Origin: CBDFKK01 sp965248815
Lineage (GTDB): Bacteria; Pseudomonadota; Alphaproteobacteria; SMXP01
Direction of reading: 5' to 3'
DNA: 64,000 nucleotides
NCBI GenBank assembly: GCA_965248815.1
Contig: CBDFKK010000008.1
Span: 806,001-870,000 of the forward strand
Below are positions 16,708 to 24,668 of the stretch, piece after piece. The notes under the pieces were generated by a model that was not told where the DNA came from, did no database searches, and saw only the letters and a list, made by a program, of their open reading frames with translations. The translations under genes and the position numbers were made by a program. Every line of letters begins with the position of its first letter. The first letter of the stretch is position 1.

Positions 16708-17193
16708 CTAGTCCCGGAAATTGATGTATTGCAGCGGGTGCTCGAGCTCCAAGTCTTTGACGAACTGAATGACGTTTTGTAAGTCGTCGCGCTTCTTGCT
16801 CGTGACGCGCAGCTCATCGCCTTGGATAGCGACTTGCACTTTCATCTTGGAGCCTTTGATGTCCTTGACGATCTTGCGCGCCAAATCCCGGTCGATGCCC
16901 TGTTTGACGACGGCTTTTTGCCTGAGACTCGTGCCGGCGGCCGTCTCGGGCTCCTGATAGTCGAGCACGGCGACATCGACTTTGCGCTTTGCCAAATGAC
17001 CCTGAAGCAACTCATGCATCTGGCGCAGCTTCATGTCGTCGTCCGCCAAAATCGTCAATTCGTTTTCACTTTGCTCGATTGCACATTTCGAGCCTTTGAA
17101 GTCATAGCGCTGGGTCATTTCGCGCTTAACGTTGTTGACGGCATTTTCGACTTCGGCGAGATCGGTCTTAGAGACGATGTCAAAAGAGGGCAT
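16708..17193 (-). CDS. yajQ: YajQ family cyclic-di-GMP/nucleotide-binding protein
   Basis: The 161-residue protein matches YajQ end to end. It starts MPSFDIVSKTDLAEVENAVN, has RYDFKGSK near 30-37, the ELTILADDDMKLRQM stretch, KQGIDRDLARKIVKDIKGSK in the second half, and ends YINFRD. YajQ folds as two ferredoxin-like domains; members bind nucleotides or RNA and in some bacteria cyclic di-GMP. It sits downstream of the REP pair and next to fliJ on the same strand, 92 bases apart. Length is normal. Confidence 0.93.
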   Translation of the reverse strand: MPSFDIVSKTDLAEVENAVNNVKREMTQRYDFKGSKCAIEQSENELTILADDDMKLRQMHELLQGHLAKRKVDVAVLDYQEPETAAGTSLRQKAVVKQGIDRDLARKIVKDIKGSKMKVQVAIQGDELRVTSKKRDDLQNVIQFVKDLELEHPLQYINFRD

Positions 17194-17285
17194 GGCTCAA
17201 ACCCCAATCGAATGAGTTTGCAAGAGGCGTACTTGGAGCACAGCATACGAACGGGCGCAATGCTCAAGTTTCGGTGCAGGAAAAC

Positions 17286-17720
17286 TTAATGCGAAGATTT
17301 CGGCATATTTTTGTGGCGGGTGAAACGCTGCGAGGAGATGTCGTCTTGTTCGCGCTGCTCGGAGCGCCGCGCTTCCAACTTTTCCGATTGGACGCGATTG
17401 TCTTCGACGATTTCGTATTTCTTGAGTTCCAGAAATGCGGACTTTGTCGATTGGAGCGCACCCTTCATTTTTTCACTCACGCCGCTTAAAGATTCGTCGA
17501 GCTGCGCCCGGCGCAAAATGACCGATTGAGCAAAACTCGGGTAAAGAAGCGCGCCGTGTTCCATGTCAGAGGCTTTGGCTTGCTCCTCAATTGCTGATTT
17601 CTCGAGTTTTGCCTATTGTTCTACGAGAGACGATTGCTCCGCCTGAAGCAGCAGCAACTTGCGCCGCTCCTGGTCGACTCTCCATTTATGCAAACGGATC
17701 AGCGCGCGCTTCGACTTCAC
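17286..17720 (-). pseudogene. fliJ: fliJ with in-frame amber codon
   Basis: Reading from a GTG at 17720 (overlapping the fliI stop as GTGA) gives VKSKRALIRLHKWRVDQERR, LLLLQAEQSSLVEQ, then TAG at 17613-17615 (codon 36). The same frame continues for about 108 more residues, with the FliJ-like GALLYPSFAQSVILRRAQLD and a long charged coiled coil, to the stop at 17286. The full frame would be 144 residues, normal for FliJ, the export chaperone that acts with FliI. A single C-to-T change (CAG to TAG) explains it. Re-initiation at ATG 17564 could give a 92-residue fragment. Suppression or a sequencing error cannot be excluded. Confidence 0.8.
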
Positions 17721-19081
17721 GCTTCAGCTCCTTGGGCTTGCAAAGTCGAGGTCACGAGCTGCGTCTCCATCGGCTGCTCAAGCAGACCTGCCAGCTTTTC
17801 GTAACCGGCGCCGATCTCGCATCGCTCATGGGTATCTTGAGAGAGAAACTCCTCAAGCATGGGCTGATAGAAAATCGACTCGTCGATGCCGGGATCAGCA
17901 CCGCGCTGATAGGCCCCCATGCGAATAAGCTCCGCCATATCTTCGTAGGTCGCCATGAGACGCCGGGCGCGCGTAACCAACGCATTTTCTTGGGCGTTAT
18001 TGCAGTCCGGCATGGTGCGCGATAGGGATTTCAAAACGTCGATCGCCGGGTAGCGCCCCCGCTCTGCAATGGACCGGGTGAGCACGATGTGCCCATCGAG
18101 AATGGCACGTACTGCGTCCGCGATAGGCTCGTCGAAGTCGCTGCCTTCGACCAATACCGTAAATAGCCCGGTGATCGATCCAGTGCCGACGCCGGTGCCA
18201 GCGCGCTCTAGAAGTTTTGGAAGCTCGGCAAATACTGTGGGTGGATAGCCTTTGGTCGTCGGCGGCTCGCCGCCGGCCAAACCGATCTCGCGCTGTGCCG
18301 TTGCAAAGCGGGTAATGCTGTCCATGAGGCACAGAACGCTGGCGCCAAGATCGCGGAAATATTCCGACAATGTGAGCGTTAGATAAGCGGCCTGGCGACG
18401 CATCAGTGCCGGCTCATCCGATGTAGCGACGACGAGGACACTGCGGGCCATCCCCTCGGGCCCCAAGTCATCCTCAATGAATTCTTGAACTTCGCGGCCG
18501 CGCTCACCGATAAGGCCGATGATGGCGACGTCAGCTGCAGTATTGCGCGCCAGCATAGAAAACAGCACCGATTTGCCGACCCCCGAGCCGGCAAAGATGC
18601 CCATACGCTGGCCCCTGCAGCAGGTCGCAAATGTGTTGAGCGCCCGTACGCCCAGATCGAGCTTTTCTCCGACCCGGGCCCGGCCATGGGCGGGCGGCGG
18701 CGGATTGCGCAACGGATAGCGGTCGAGGCCGGCCGCCATCGGGCCCTTGCCGTCGATCGGCTGACCCAAAGCGTTGACAATGCGCCCCAGCCAGCGCGGC
18801 GAGGGATACACCGCAATGTCGTCATTGGCGATCCGTGCTTTGCACCCTAGCCCCAGCCCCTCAAGCGGGCCAAAAGGCAGGCAAATCGCCAGGCCGCCTT
18901 GGATGCCGACGACCTCACAATCGATTTCCTTGCTAAGCTTACCTTCTATCGAGAGGTGCGATCCCACATGGAGCCACTGGGCCACCCCCGCAACTTCGAC
19001 GCGCAGACCCTGAACCGCCACAACGCGACCATAAGCGTCCATAGGAGCAAGTCGGCCAATTTCCTCAATAATTGCTTTCAT
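17717..19081 (-). CDS. fliI: Flagellar export ATPase FliI
   Basis: FliI is the flagellum-specific ATPase that drives unfolding and delivery of export substrates. The 454-residue chain has the N-terminal beta barrel, P-loop AGSGVGKS (164-171), the GLIGERGREVQEFI segment, a Walker B VLCLMDSITRFA, and the EGSDFDEPIADAVR stretch. Length is normal. It is transcribed away from ctrA; the two share the 19082-19445 regulatory gap. fliJ follows with a 4-base overlap. Confidence 0.96.
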   Translation of the reverse strand: MKAIIEEIGRLAPMDAYGRVVAVQGLRVEVAGVAQWLHVGSHLSIEGKLSKEIDCEVVGIQGGLAICLPFGPLEGLGLGCKARIANDDIAVYPSPRWLGRIVNALGQPIDGKGPMAAGLDRYPLRNPPPPAHGRARVGEKLDLGVRALNTFATCCRGQRMGIFAGSGVGKSVLFSMLARNTAADVAIIGLIGERGREVQEFIEDDLGPEGMARSVLVVATSDEPALMRRQAAYLTLTLSEYFRDLGASVLCLMDSITRFATAQREIGLAGGEPPTTKGYPPTVFAELPKLLERAGTGVGTGSITGLFTVLVEGSDFDEPIADAVRAILDGHIVLTRSIAERGRYPAIDVLKSLSRTMPDCNNAQENALVTRARRLMATYEDMAELIRMGAYQRGADPGIDESIFYQPMLEEFLSQDTHERCEIGAGYEKLAGLLEQPMETQLVTSTLQAQGAEA

Positions 19082-19445
19082 TGCGTAATGCTGGCGGGCT
19101 CGCGCTGGGAGTGATCATGTGATTTGGCCCTAAGGCCGGTGATCGAAAATTAGTTTGCACCGGTGAGGATTTAAGCTGCGTTAAACCGCCCGAATCACTT
19201 ACCTTCGGATTCTTCCTGTACCTGTTTGGTGTGCTCCGCGAGGCGTCATTTTTCCTGCGAATCGCGGCTTTTGGAGTCCAAGAAAACCCGTCTCTGTCCT
19301 AAAGCGGAACATTAAGAAAAACCTCTAAACTTTTTGATTTCAATTAACTTTTGTTAAGGAATTGCTCGTACCCTCCAAGCATTGATTAACCACGTTTGGG
19401 GGCAACAAACGTTAGAGGATCACTTCAAGCCGGGAGGGGTACCCG
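19082..19445. promoter_or_regulatory. Divergent fliI/ctrA control region with TTAA pairs and GANTC sites
   Basis: This 364-base gene-free gap holds two TTAA-N6-TTAA pairs (TTAAGCTGCGTTAA near 19171-19184 and TTAACTTTTGTTAA near 19346-19359). They are CtrA-box-like but have spacing 6 instead of the canonical 7. It also holds three GANTC sites (19192, 19208, 19259), the target of the cell-cycle methylase CcrM. In Caulobacter, ctrA is autoregulated through CtrA boxes and a GANTC site in its promoter. An AGGGG ribosome site precedes the ctrA start. The functional assignment is by analogy. Confidence 0.55.
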
Positions 19446-20138
19446 ATGCGAGTTTTGTTGATTGAGGACGACAGTGCGACAGCTCAGAGCATTGAGCTCA
19501 TGCTGAAATCCGAAGGGTTTAACGTATACACGACTGATTTAGGTGAAGAGGGCGTCGATCTAGGCAAGCTCTACGATTACGACATCATCCTTCTCGACCT
19601 GAATCTACCGGATATGAGCGGCTTCGACGTCTTGAAGACGCTTCGATTGGCCAAGATCGGTACGCCGATTTTGATCCTCTCGGGCCTGGCCGGCATCGAA
19701 AATAAAGTCCGGGGCCTCGGCTTCGGCGCCGACGACTATATGACCAAGCCGTTCCACAAGGACGAGCTGGTCGCCCGCATTCATGCGGTGGTCCGTCGGT
19801 CTAAAGGGCATTCTCAGTCGGTCATCACGACCGGCCGCCTGACCGTCAATCTGGACACCAAGACCGTCGAAGTCGACAGCTCGCGGGTCCATCTGACCGG
19901 CAAGGAATATCAAATGCTCGAGCTCCTTTCGCTCCGAAAGTGCACGACATTGACCAAGGAAATGTTTCTCAACCATCTCTATGGCGGGATGGATGAGCCG
20001 GAACTCAAGATTATCGACGTCTTCATCTGCAAGCTGCGCAAGAAACTGGCATCAGCAACTGCGGGGGAACACTACATCGAAACCGTCTGGGGGCGCGGCT
20101 ATGTGCTTCGCGATCCGACGGAAGAGGTAGCGGCTTAA
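19446..20138 (+). CDS. ctrA: Cell-cycle master response regulator CtrA
   Basis: CtrA is an OmpR-family regulator that controls flagellar, chemotaxis, division and, in Caulobacter, replication genes. The 230-residue protein has a receiver (1-115) with acidic pair Asp8-Asp9 and phosphoacceptor Asp51 (LLDLNLPDMSG), KPF in the last strand, and a winged helix (about 130-222) with the family signature LTGKEYQMLELLSLRKCTTL and ETVWGRGYVLRD. It ends in AlaAla, the ClpXP-type degron end known in Caulobacter CtrA. chpT, its phosphodonor, lies about 8 kb away in this window. Confidence 0.97.
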   Translation: MRVLLIEDDSATAQSIELMLKSEGFNVYTTDLGEEGVDLGKLYDYDIILLDLNLPDMSGFDVLKTLRLAKIGTPILILSGLAGIENKVRGLGFGADDYMTKPFHKDELVARIHAVVRRSKGHSQSVITTGRLTVNLDTKTVEVDSSRVHLTGKEYQMLELLSLRKCTTLTKEMFLNHLYGGMDEPELKIIDVFICKLRKKLASATAGEHYIETVWGRGYVLRDPTEEVAA

Positions 20139-20160
20139 GTAAAGTTGCGTACTGCGTTCG

Positions 20161-20193
20161 GGAAAGGGCGTCCTTCGGGGCGCCCTTTCTTTG
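20161..20193 (+). terminator. Rho-independent terminator after ctrA
   Basis: AAAGGGCG and CGCCCTTT form a strong stem around TCCTTCGGGG, followed by CTTTGT. It starts about 25 bases after the ctrA stop and isolates ctrA from the cyclase gene. Confidence 0.85.
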
Positions 20194-20288
20194 TGAGGCA
20201 AACCGGGCTCCTAACCCCCTCCCTACTGGCCGATACTCGGGCTACATTTCCTTTCCGGCTCCAATGGACCTGAAAGGGAGGATTGATC

Positions 20289-21119
20289 ATGCGCGAACAT
20301 CTAGGACACTTGGCTGTTTTGGCTGTTTTGGCTGTTTTGGCTTATTGGGTCACTACTGGAGCGCAGGCACAGATTGTCGATTTATCGGCCGTCGACATCG
20401 TCGATCTCACTTACACCTACAACGAGGACACGATCTATTGGCCGAACTCGCCCTCGGCCTTTGAATTTGAACAATTGGCGCACGGCGAGACGGAAGGCGG
20501 CTATTTTTATTCCGCCAACAAATTCTGTACGCCCGAGCACGGCGGCACCCACATGGACGCGCCTGTCCACTTCTCGGAGACGGGCCGAACCATCGACAAT
20601 GTGCCGGCAGAGCAACTGATCCTGCCAGCGGTCGTGATCGACATAACCAAGAAAACCGCAAACGATCCGGACTATCGGCTGCAGGTTGACGATATAGAAG
20701 CTTTCGAATCTCTGCATGGCCCCATCGCCGCGGGCTCCGCCGTCATCATACGTACCGGTTGGGAAGAGCGCTGGCCCGATGTCAAAGCCTATTTGGGCGA
20801 TGATCGGCCGGGACAAACCGACGCCCTCCACTTTCCAAGTTTCGGCGAAGCTGCGGTGCGGCTTTTAGTAGGTGAGCGGCAGGTTGCGATGATTGGCATC
20901 GATACCGCCTCGATCGACTATGGGCAATCGAGCGATTTCATCGTCCATCAAATTTCTGCGGCCACCAACGTTCCGGGACTTGAGAATCTAAAAAACCTGG
21001 ATGAACTGCCGGCAACCGGAGCAACTTTGATGGCCCTACCGATCAAAATTGAAGGGGGATCAGGCGGACCGGTCCGCGTACTCGCCCTGGTTCCTCGTGT
21101 TGAAGAGCCACCTTCCTAG
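20289..21119 (+). CDS. Secreted cyclase-family (kynurenine formamidase-like) protein
   Basis: The 276-residue product carries a signal peptide (about 1-27, cut after AQA) and a cyclase fold domain. The metal-binding motif HGGTHMDAPVHF is near residue 86-97; later family features are VIIRTGWEERW and IGIDTASIDYGQ. Relatives hydrolyse N-formylkynurenine or other amides and esters, so the substrate here is unknown. ATG 20289 is chosen over TTG 20283 because GGGAGG precedes it by 8-9 bases. Its signal peptide contains a 9-base repeat encoding LAV three times. It stands alone after the ctrA terminator. Confidence 0.85.
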   Translation: MREHLGHLAVLAVLAVLAYWVTTGAQAQIVDLSAVDIVDLTYTYNEDTIYWPNSPSAFEFEQLAHGETEGGYFYSANKFCTPEHGGTHMDAPVHFSETGRTIDNVPAEQLILPAVVIDITKKTANDPDYRLQVDDIEAFESLHGPIAAGSAVIIRTGWEERWPDVKAYLGDDRPGQTDALHFPSFGEAAVRLLVGERQVAMIGIDTASIDYGQSSDFIVHQISAATNVPGLENLKNLDELPATGATLMALPIKIEGGSGGPVRVLALVPRVEEPPS

Positions 21120-21206
21120 ATCACGTATAAAGTCTCTATTGAACGGCAGTTGAACCGTCGGCGCCTGATGAAGGCTCGGCTTCTGATTTGACCTTGGCAG
21201 TGGCAA

Positions 21207-24200
21207 TCAAGGGGAAAGATCGGGCTCGCGGTCAAGCAGTGGCTGCAGGGTCGGCGCCAGTGTTTTTACCAACTGTACGGGCAGCGAACTCGTAAATCCG
21301 TAGTTCTTAGACTCTTCTCCTAAGACGACTGTGGTGAGCGTGCCGAAAAACCGCTCGCCAAGAAAGAAGACAAAAGTTGCAGAGCGACTCACGCTGCGCG
21401 AGTTGATGACGCGCCCGTTTGAATCGATTTGCTTGAATTGATGATCCCCGGTTCCGGTTTTGCCGCCTATGACAATCTTTTCGCCGTCCGACGTCGTGAA
21501 TGCACCGCGTGCGCGGCGCGCCGTTCCTTTTTCGACGACATCGACCAATGCCGATTTTAGGGCACTGGCCACTTCGGGCGCCATGACATAGTCGATAGAG
21601 CCAGGATCATAAGTCATCACGGTTTCATACGGCGTTGCTTGGGCAAAGTGCAGGCGATTGACGTGAGATGTCGGCAACCGCTTACCGTCGTTGACGATGA
21701 TACCCATCAGCTCCGCCAGCGCGGCCGGCTTGTCGGCTGAACTTCCGATCGAGGTCGCGTACGACGCCACAAGCGTATTAAACGGATAGCCCAATCTTTT
21801 CCAGGATTTGTGAATCTGACGGAAGGCTTCTTCCTCGAGCATTATGCGAATGCTTCGGTCTTGCGCCTTCTTATTCTTTGTCGCAAATAGCCATCCGTAA
21901 GCGTTCAGCCGAGTGTCCGCGCTGTCCGCGAGCATTTTCAATCGCGGCGCATGGGGATTGTTAAACAAATATTGCGCGAGCCAAAGTTCGAGCGGATGCA
22001 CACCGGAAATGTATCCCAGATCTGCAAGAGACCATTTTGCCGGATCGTACTTCTGGTAAAGCTTCTCAACGCCTTTCAGGCTTAGTTGGCGCTCGGGGAA
22101 ACGGCCGTGAAGAAACTCCATAAGAGCTGCGACATCTGCATCCGGTCTAATATAGCGGAAGACGAGGGAAACCTTTTCAGTAGCGCGCTTGGCGCGGTTT
22201 GCCGCTTCCACCAAGATTTCGTCGGACTCCAAATAGCGATATCGCTCGTAGAATCTATTGAGATAGCGGCTGGCGTCACCGTTGGCATAACGCGTCAGGT
22301 AAGAGCGCCGCGCCGGATGGCTCACGTCGCGCAGTATTTCGGTTTTCCATGCTCCGCCTTCTGCCATGTGGTAGTCCACGATATCGCGCATGAGACGAAT
22401 GAACACCAGATTGATGGAATGTTGCAACGCGTTGGCCACGGAATATCTTTTGGCATTGTCGGACGCGTTAAAATTAGCAAATCGATGAAGCCCGCCGCCT
22501 GTGAAAAACGCTTCCGATGGGCTTGCCGAATAGCGACGCTGCAATGCCGCTTGCAACAGAGCGTCTAAATCCGCAGTCTCGCCCCGCGCCATTTCAGTCA
22601 GCACCCATGTGTTGATCGGATCGCTTGCCGCACTCGCCATGTCGGCCAATACGGCTCTTGGCAATCCTTGATAGCGGCCATGCAACTTGGCAACGATTTC
22701 TAAATACGTCACCAATGTGCGCAGTTTTGCCGTTGATCCCAAATCTAGCTTGGTGCCCTGATTGACATTCAACGGACGGTTGAGATTGTCGGTTTGGACG
22801 CGAAGATGATTGCCGCCCGGCCCGGCCTCATAAAGAGTGAAGCTATAAATGACCTGCGAGGGATCGCCGCGATCCAACAAGCGATGACCGTTCAAGCCCA
22901 AAGCCTTCACCTGATCAGGATCACGCAAGCTCACTAGGAAGTCGCGCACTTGCTCTTGGACCTCGATGTCGAGTGACGTTTGAACATTGAGATCCAATCG
23001 GTCGAGGCGGTAAAAGCTCGAAACGTTTAACAGGCTTAAGAGAGAAACTCGCTCTGTCGTCGCTGACTTGCGCGTATTGATTTCCCAAGTTCTCGCAAAG
23101 TCCGCATTGCTCTGGAAGTCGAGCTTAAGTTCAAGGGCCGCGTTCATCAGAGCCTTGTCAAGAAAACCCGTTTGTTCCAAAGCACGGAGATATTTATTCG
23201 TGAGCATTTCGAGGTCTTCGGGCTGAGACACAAGATATTGAGCAGGGCGACGCTGGGCCAAGAGAAGGCTTAATACCTGTTTGTAAGCTCTGGCACGGTC
23301 TTGCAGCTCTGCGGCTTTGTCATCTTTGCCCGACTCATCGGACAAAAGTCGGTTCATCTCTTCAAAGTCTGCCCCGAACCAGGCCCAAAGGCCGTCGCCG
23401 ATGCCGTGAACTTCACCGAAGCCGGGACGAGCCGCTAGCGGAGTTGAATTCAAATAGTCGACGACAATACGTCGGCGGGCTGCCATCGTGTCCGGTCCAT
23501 CGACATAAGCTCGGACGCTGGCCGAGATCATCTGCCGCAGTTTGTCGACGATGCCGGTCGTTTGCCCGCCTTCCGAGTGGCGAAATTTTTCCATTTGCGT
23601 GGCGAGCGTGCTACCACCGCCAGCACCGACATCTTCGCCCATATATCCGGCCATCCGGCCAAGAACCGCAACGCCCAATCGGTCCCATTCGATTGCGGGA
23701 TTGCGCGTAGGAATCGCAGCTTCCAATAACTCGCGGTTTTCGATGAACAGAAGTGAGTTGTAGATAAGCGATGGAACCGTGGAGAAATTCGGATAGGCCC
23801 GCTCAGGATACCGTTTGCTGTACAGCTCCCATCCGTTCCGGTCCCGTATCGTGATGCCGGCTTGCGCCTTTTCGCGATAGATTGAAAATCCGCCTCTATC
23901 TGCGAACGAATTAAGTTTTTCCGAAGCTACAGCTTGACGCTCGACCGTGTAGCTCTTTCTTTGCAACGTCTCAACAAATGCCGGAATAGAGGTGTAGCCA
24001 AGCCGGCTATCGTAGGGTCCATAAGCTGGAAATCTAGCGTTGTGATTCTCGCCGTCGGCAATTTCAAAGGTCATGTCGCTTGCAAGACCGGTAAAGATCC
24101 GCGCCTGAAGCATCGATCCTTCATGCTCCACGACGGCTCCCCACACCAAGAGGAAGACGAACCCCGGAATGACGAGCGCGGGAAGCATGGCCCTGCGGGA

Positions 24201-24293
24201 ATGTGGTCGCCGAATATGACCGAGATTTAGCCGCTGCCCGGTGCGCCGGGGCGGTTTAATCTTGCGCGATGAAACACTGGCTAGCTTGAGCAT
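21207..24293 (-). CDS. Class A penicillin-binding protein (GT51 plus transpeptidase)
   Basis: This 1028-residue bifunctional peptidoglycan synthase has one membrane helix (about 36-56), a GT51 glycosyltransferase region (about 160-340), a linker, and a transpeptidase domain (about 440-1000). The GT motifs are divergent: ENREL at 185 where EDRRF is usual (catalytic Glu kept), and GGGSTLATQ at 225-233. The transpeptidase has STAK (active Ser about 519) and a KTGTG box near 942. It is about 200 residues longer than common PBP1a types. It acts in the periplasm on the cell wall. Its flanks do not suggest a special operon. Confidence 0.85.
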   Translation of the reverse strand: MLKLASVSSRKIKPPRRTGQRLNLGHIRRPHSRRAMLPALVIPGFVFLLVWGAVVEHEGSMLQARIFTGLASDMTFEIADGENHNARFPAYGPYDSRLGYTSIPAFVETLQRKSYTVERQAVASEKLNSFADRGGFSIYREKAQAGITIRDRNGWELYSKRYPERAYPNFSTVPSLIYNSLLFIENRELLEAAIPTRNPAIEWDRLGVAVLGRMAGYMGEDVGAGGGSTLATQMEKFRHSEGGQTTGIVDKLRQMISASVRAYVDGPDTMAARRRIVVDYLNSTPLAARPGFGEVHGIGDGLWAWFGADFEEMNRLLSDESGKDDKAAELQDRARAYKQVLSLLLAQRRPAQYLVSQPEDLEMLTNKYLRALEQTGFLDKALMNAALELKLDFQSNADFARTWEINTRKSATTERVSLLSLLNVSSFYRLDRLDLNVQTSLDIEVQEQVRDFLVSLRDPDQVKALGLNGHRLLDRGDPSQVIYSFTLYEAGPGGNHLRVQTDNLNRPLNVNQGTKLDLGSTAKLRTLVTYLEIVAKLHGRYQGLPRAVLADMASAASDPINTWVLTEMARGETADLDALLQAALQRRYSASPSEAFFTGGGLHRFANFNASDNAKRYSVANALQHSINLVFIRLMRDIVDYHMAEGGAWKTEILRDVSHPARRSYLTRYANGDASRYLNRFYERYRYLESDEILVEAANRAKRATEKVSLVFRYIRPDADVAALMEFLHGRFPERQLSLKGVEKLYQKYDPAKWSLADLGYISGVHPLELWLAQYLFNNPHAPRLKMLADSADTRLNAYGWLFATKNKKAQDRSIRIMLEEEAFRQIHKSWKRLGYPFNTLVASYATSIGSSADKPAALAELMGIIVNDGKRLPTSHVNRLHFAQATPYETVMTYDPGSIDYVMAPEVASALKSALVDVVEKGTARRARGAFTTSDGEKIVIGGKTGTGDHQFKQIDSNGRVINSRSVSRSATFVFFLGERFFGTLTTVVLGEESKNYGFTSSLPVQLVKTLAPTLQPLLDREPDLSP

Positions 24294-24668
24294 AACCGGC
24301 CATATGCAAGCTTGCGGCCGGAAATGCGGACTGCCGTCTAACCGTTAGTCCTCCGCGATTTTTCCGACGATTCACGTGGTGAATCGCAATCCGATTTTTT
24401 GCTTAACGCGTGAAGTGTTTTGCAGCGCTGGAAGAGGCGAAATTAATATTCACTAAAACAACCAGCAGTTTTGTTGACGTACGGGAAAGTCAAGTTCGTT
24501 CGACTATGGTGAATACCGCTTTGGTTAACGCGCAAACACGAATTTGGAACTACAAATTTGCCGGCGCAAGCAATCCGTCGTAGCGCGGATATCCCCGTTA
24601 AATGAGGGCAACGTCTTTCGTTGTGTATCGAACTTGATACATATGCCGACCCAACTTGGGACGGGTAT
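24294..24668. other. Gene-free gap upstream of the PBP gene
   Basis: This 375-base stretch lies between the PBP start and the 3' end of the PQQ dehydrogenase gene. It is AT-rich and holds a perfect inverted repeat GATTCAC-GTG-GTGAATC at 24369-24385, whose arms each contain a GANTC site. It is about 75 bases before the PBP start and may be an operator or a double CcrM site. No ORF, tRNA or terminator was recognised. Confidence 0.4.

Noticed and set aside
16466..16711. 81-codon plus-strand ORF after the second DUF2207 gene
   Set aside because: It covers two REP-like hairpins and has no recognisable domain; the peptide has the look of translated REP sequence.
17311..18025. Plus-strand ORFs opposite fliJ and fliI
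   Set aside because: They are antisense to conserved fliI/fliJ coding sequence and show no domain.
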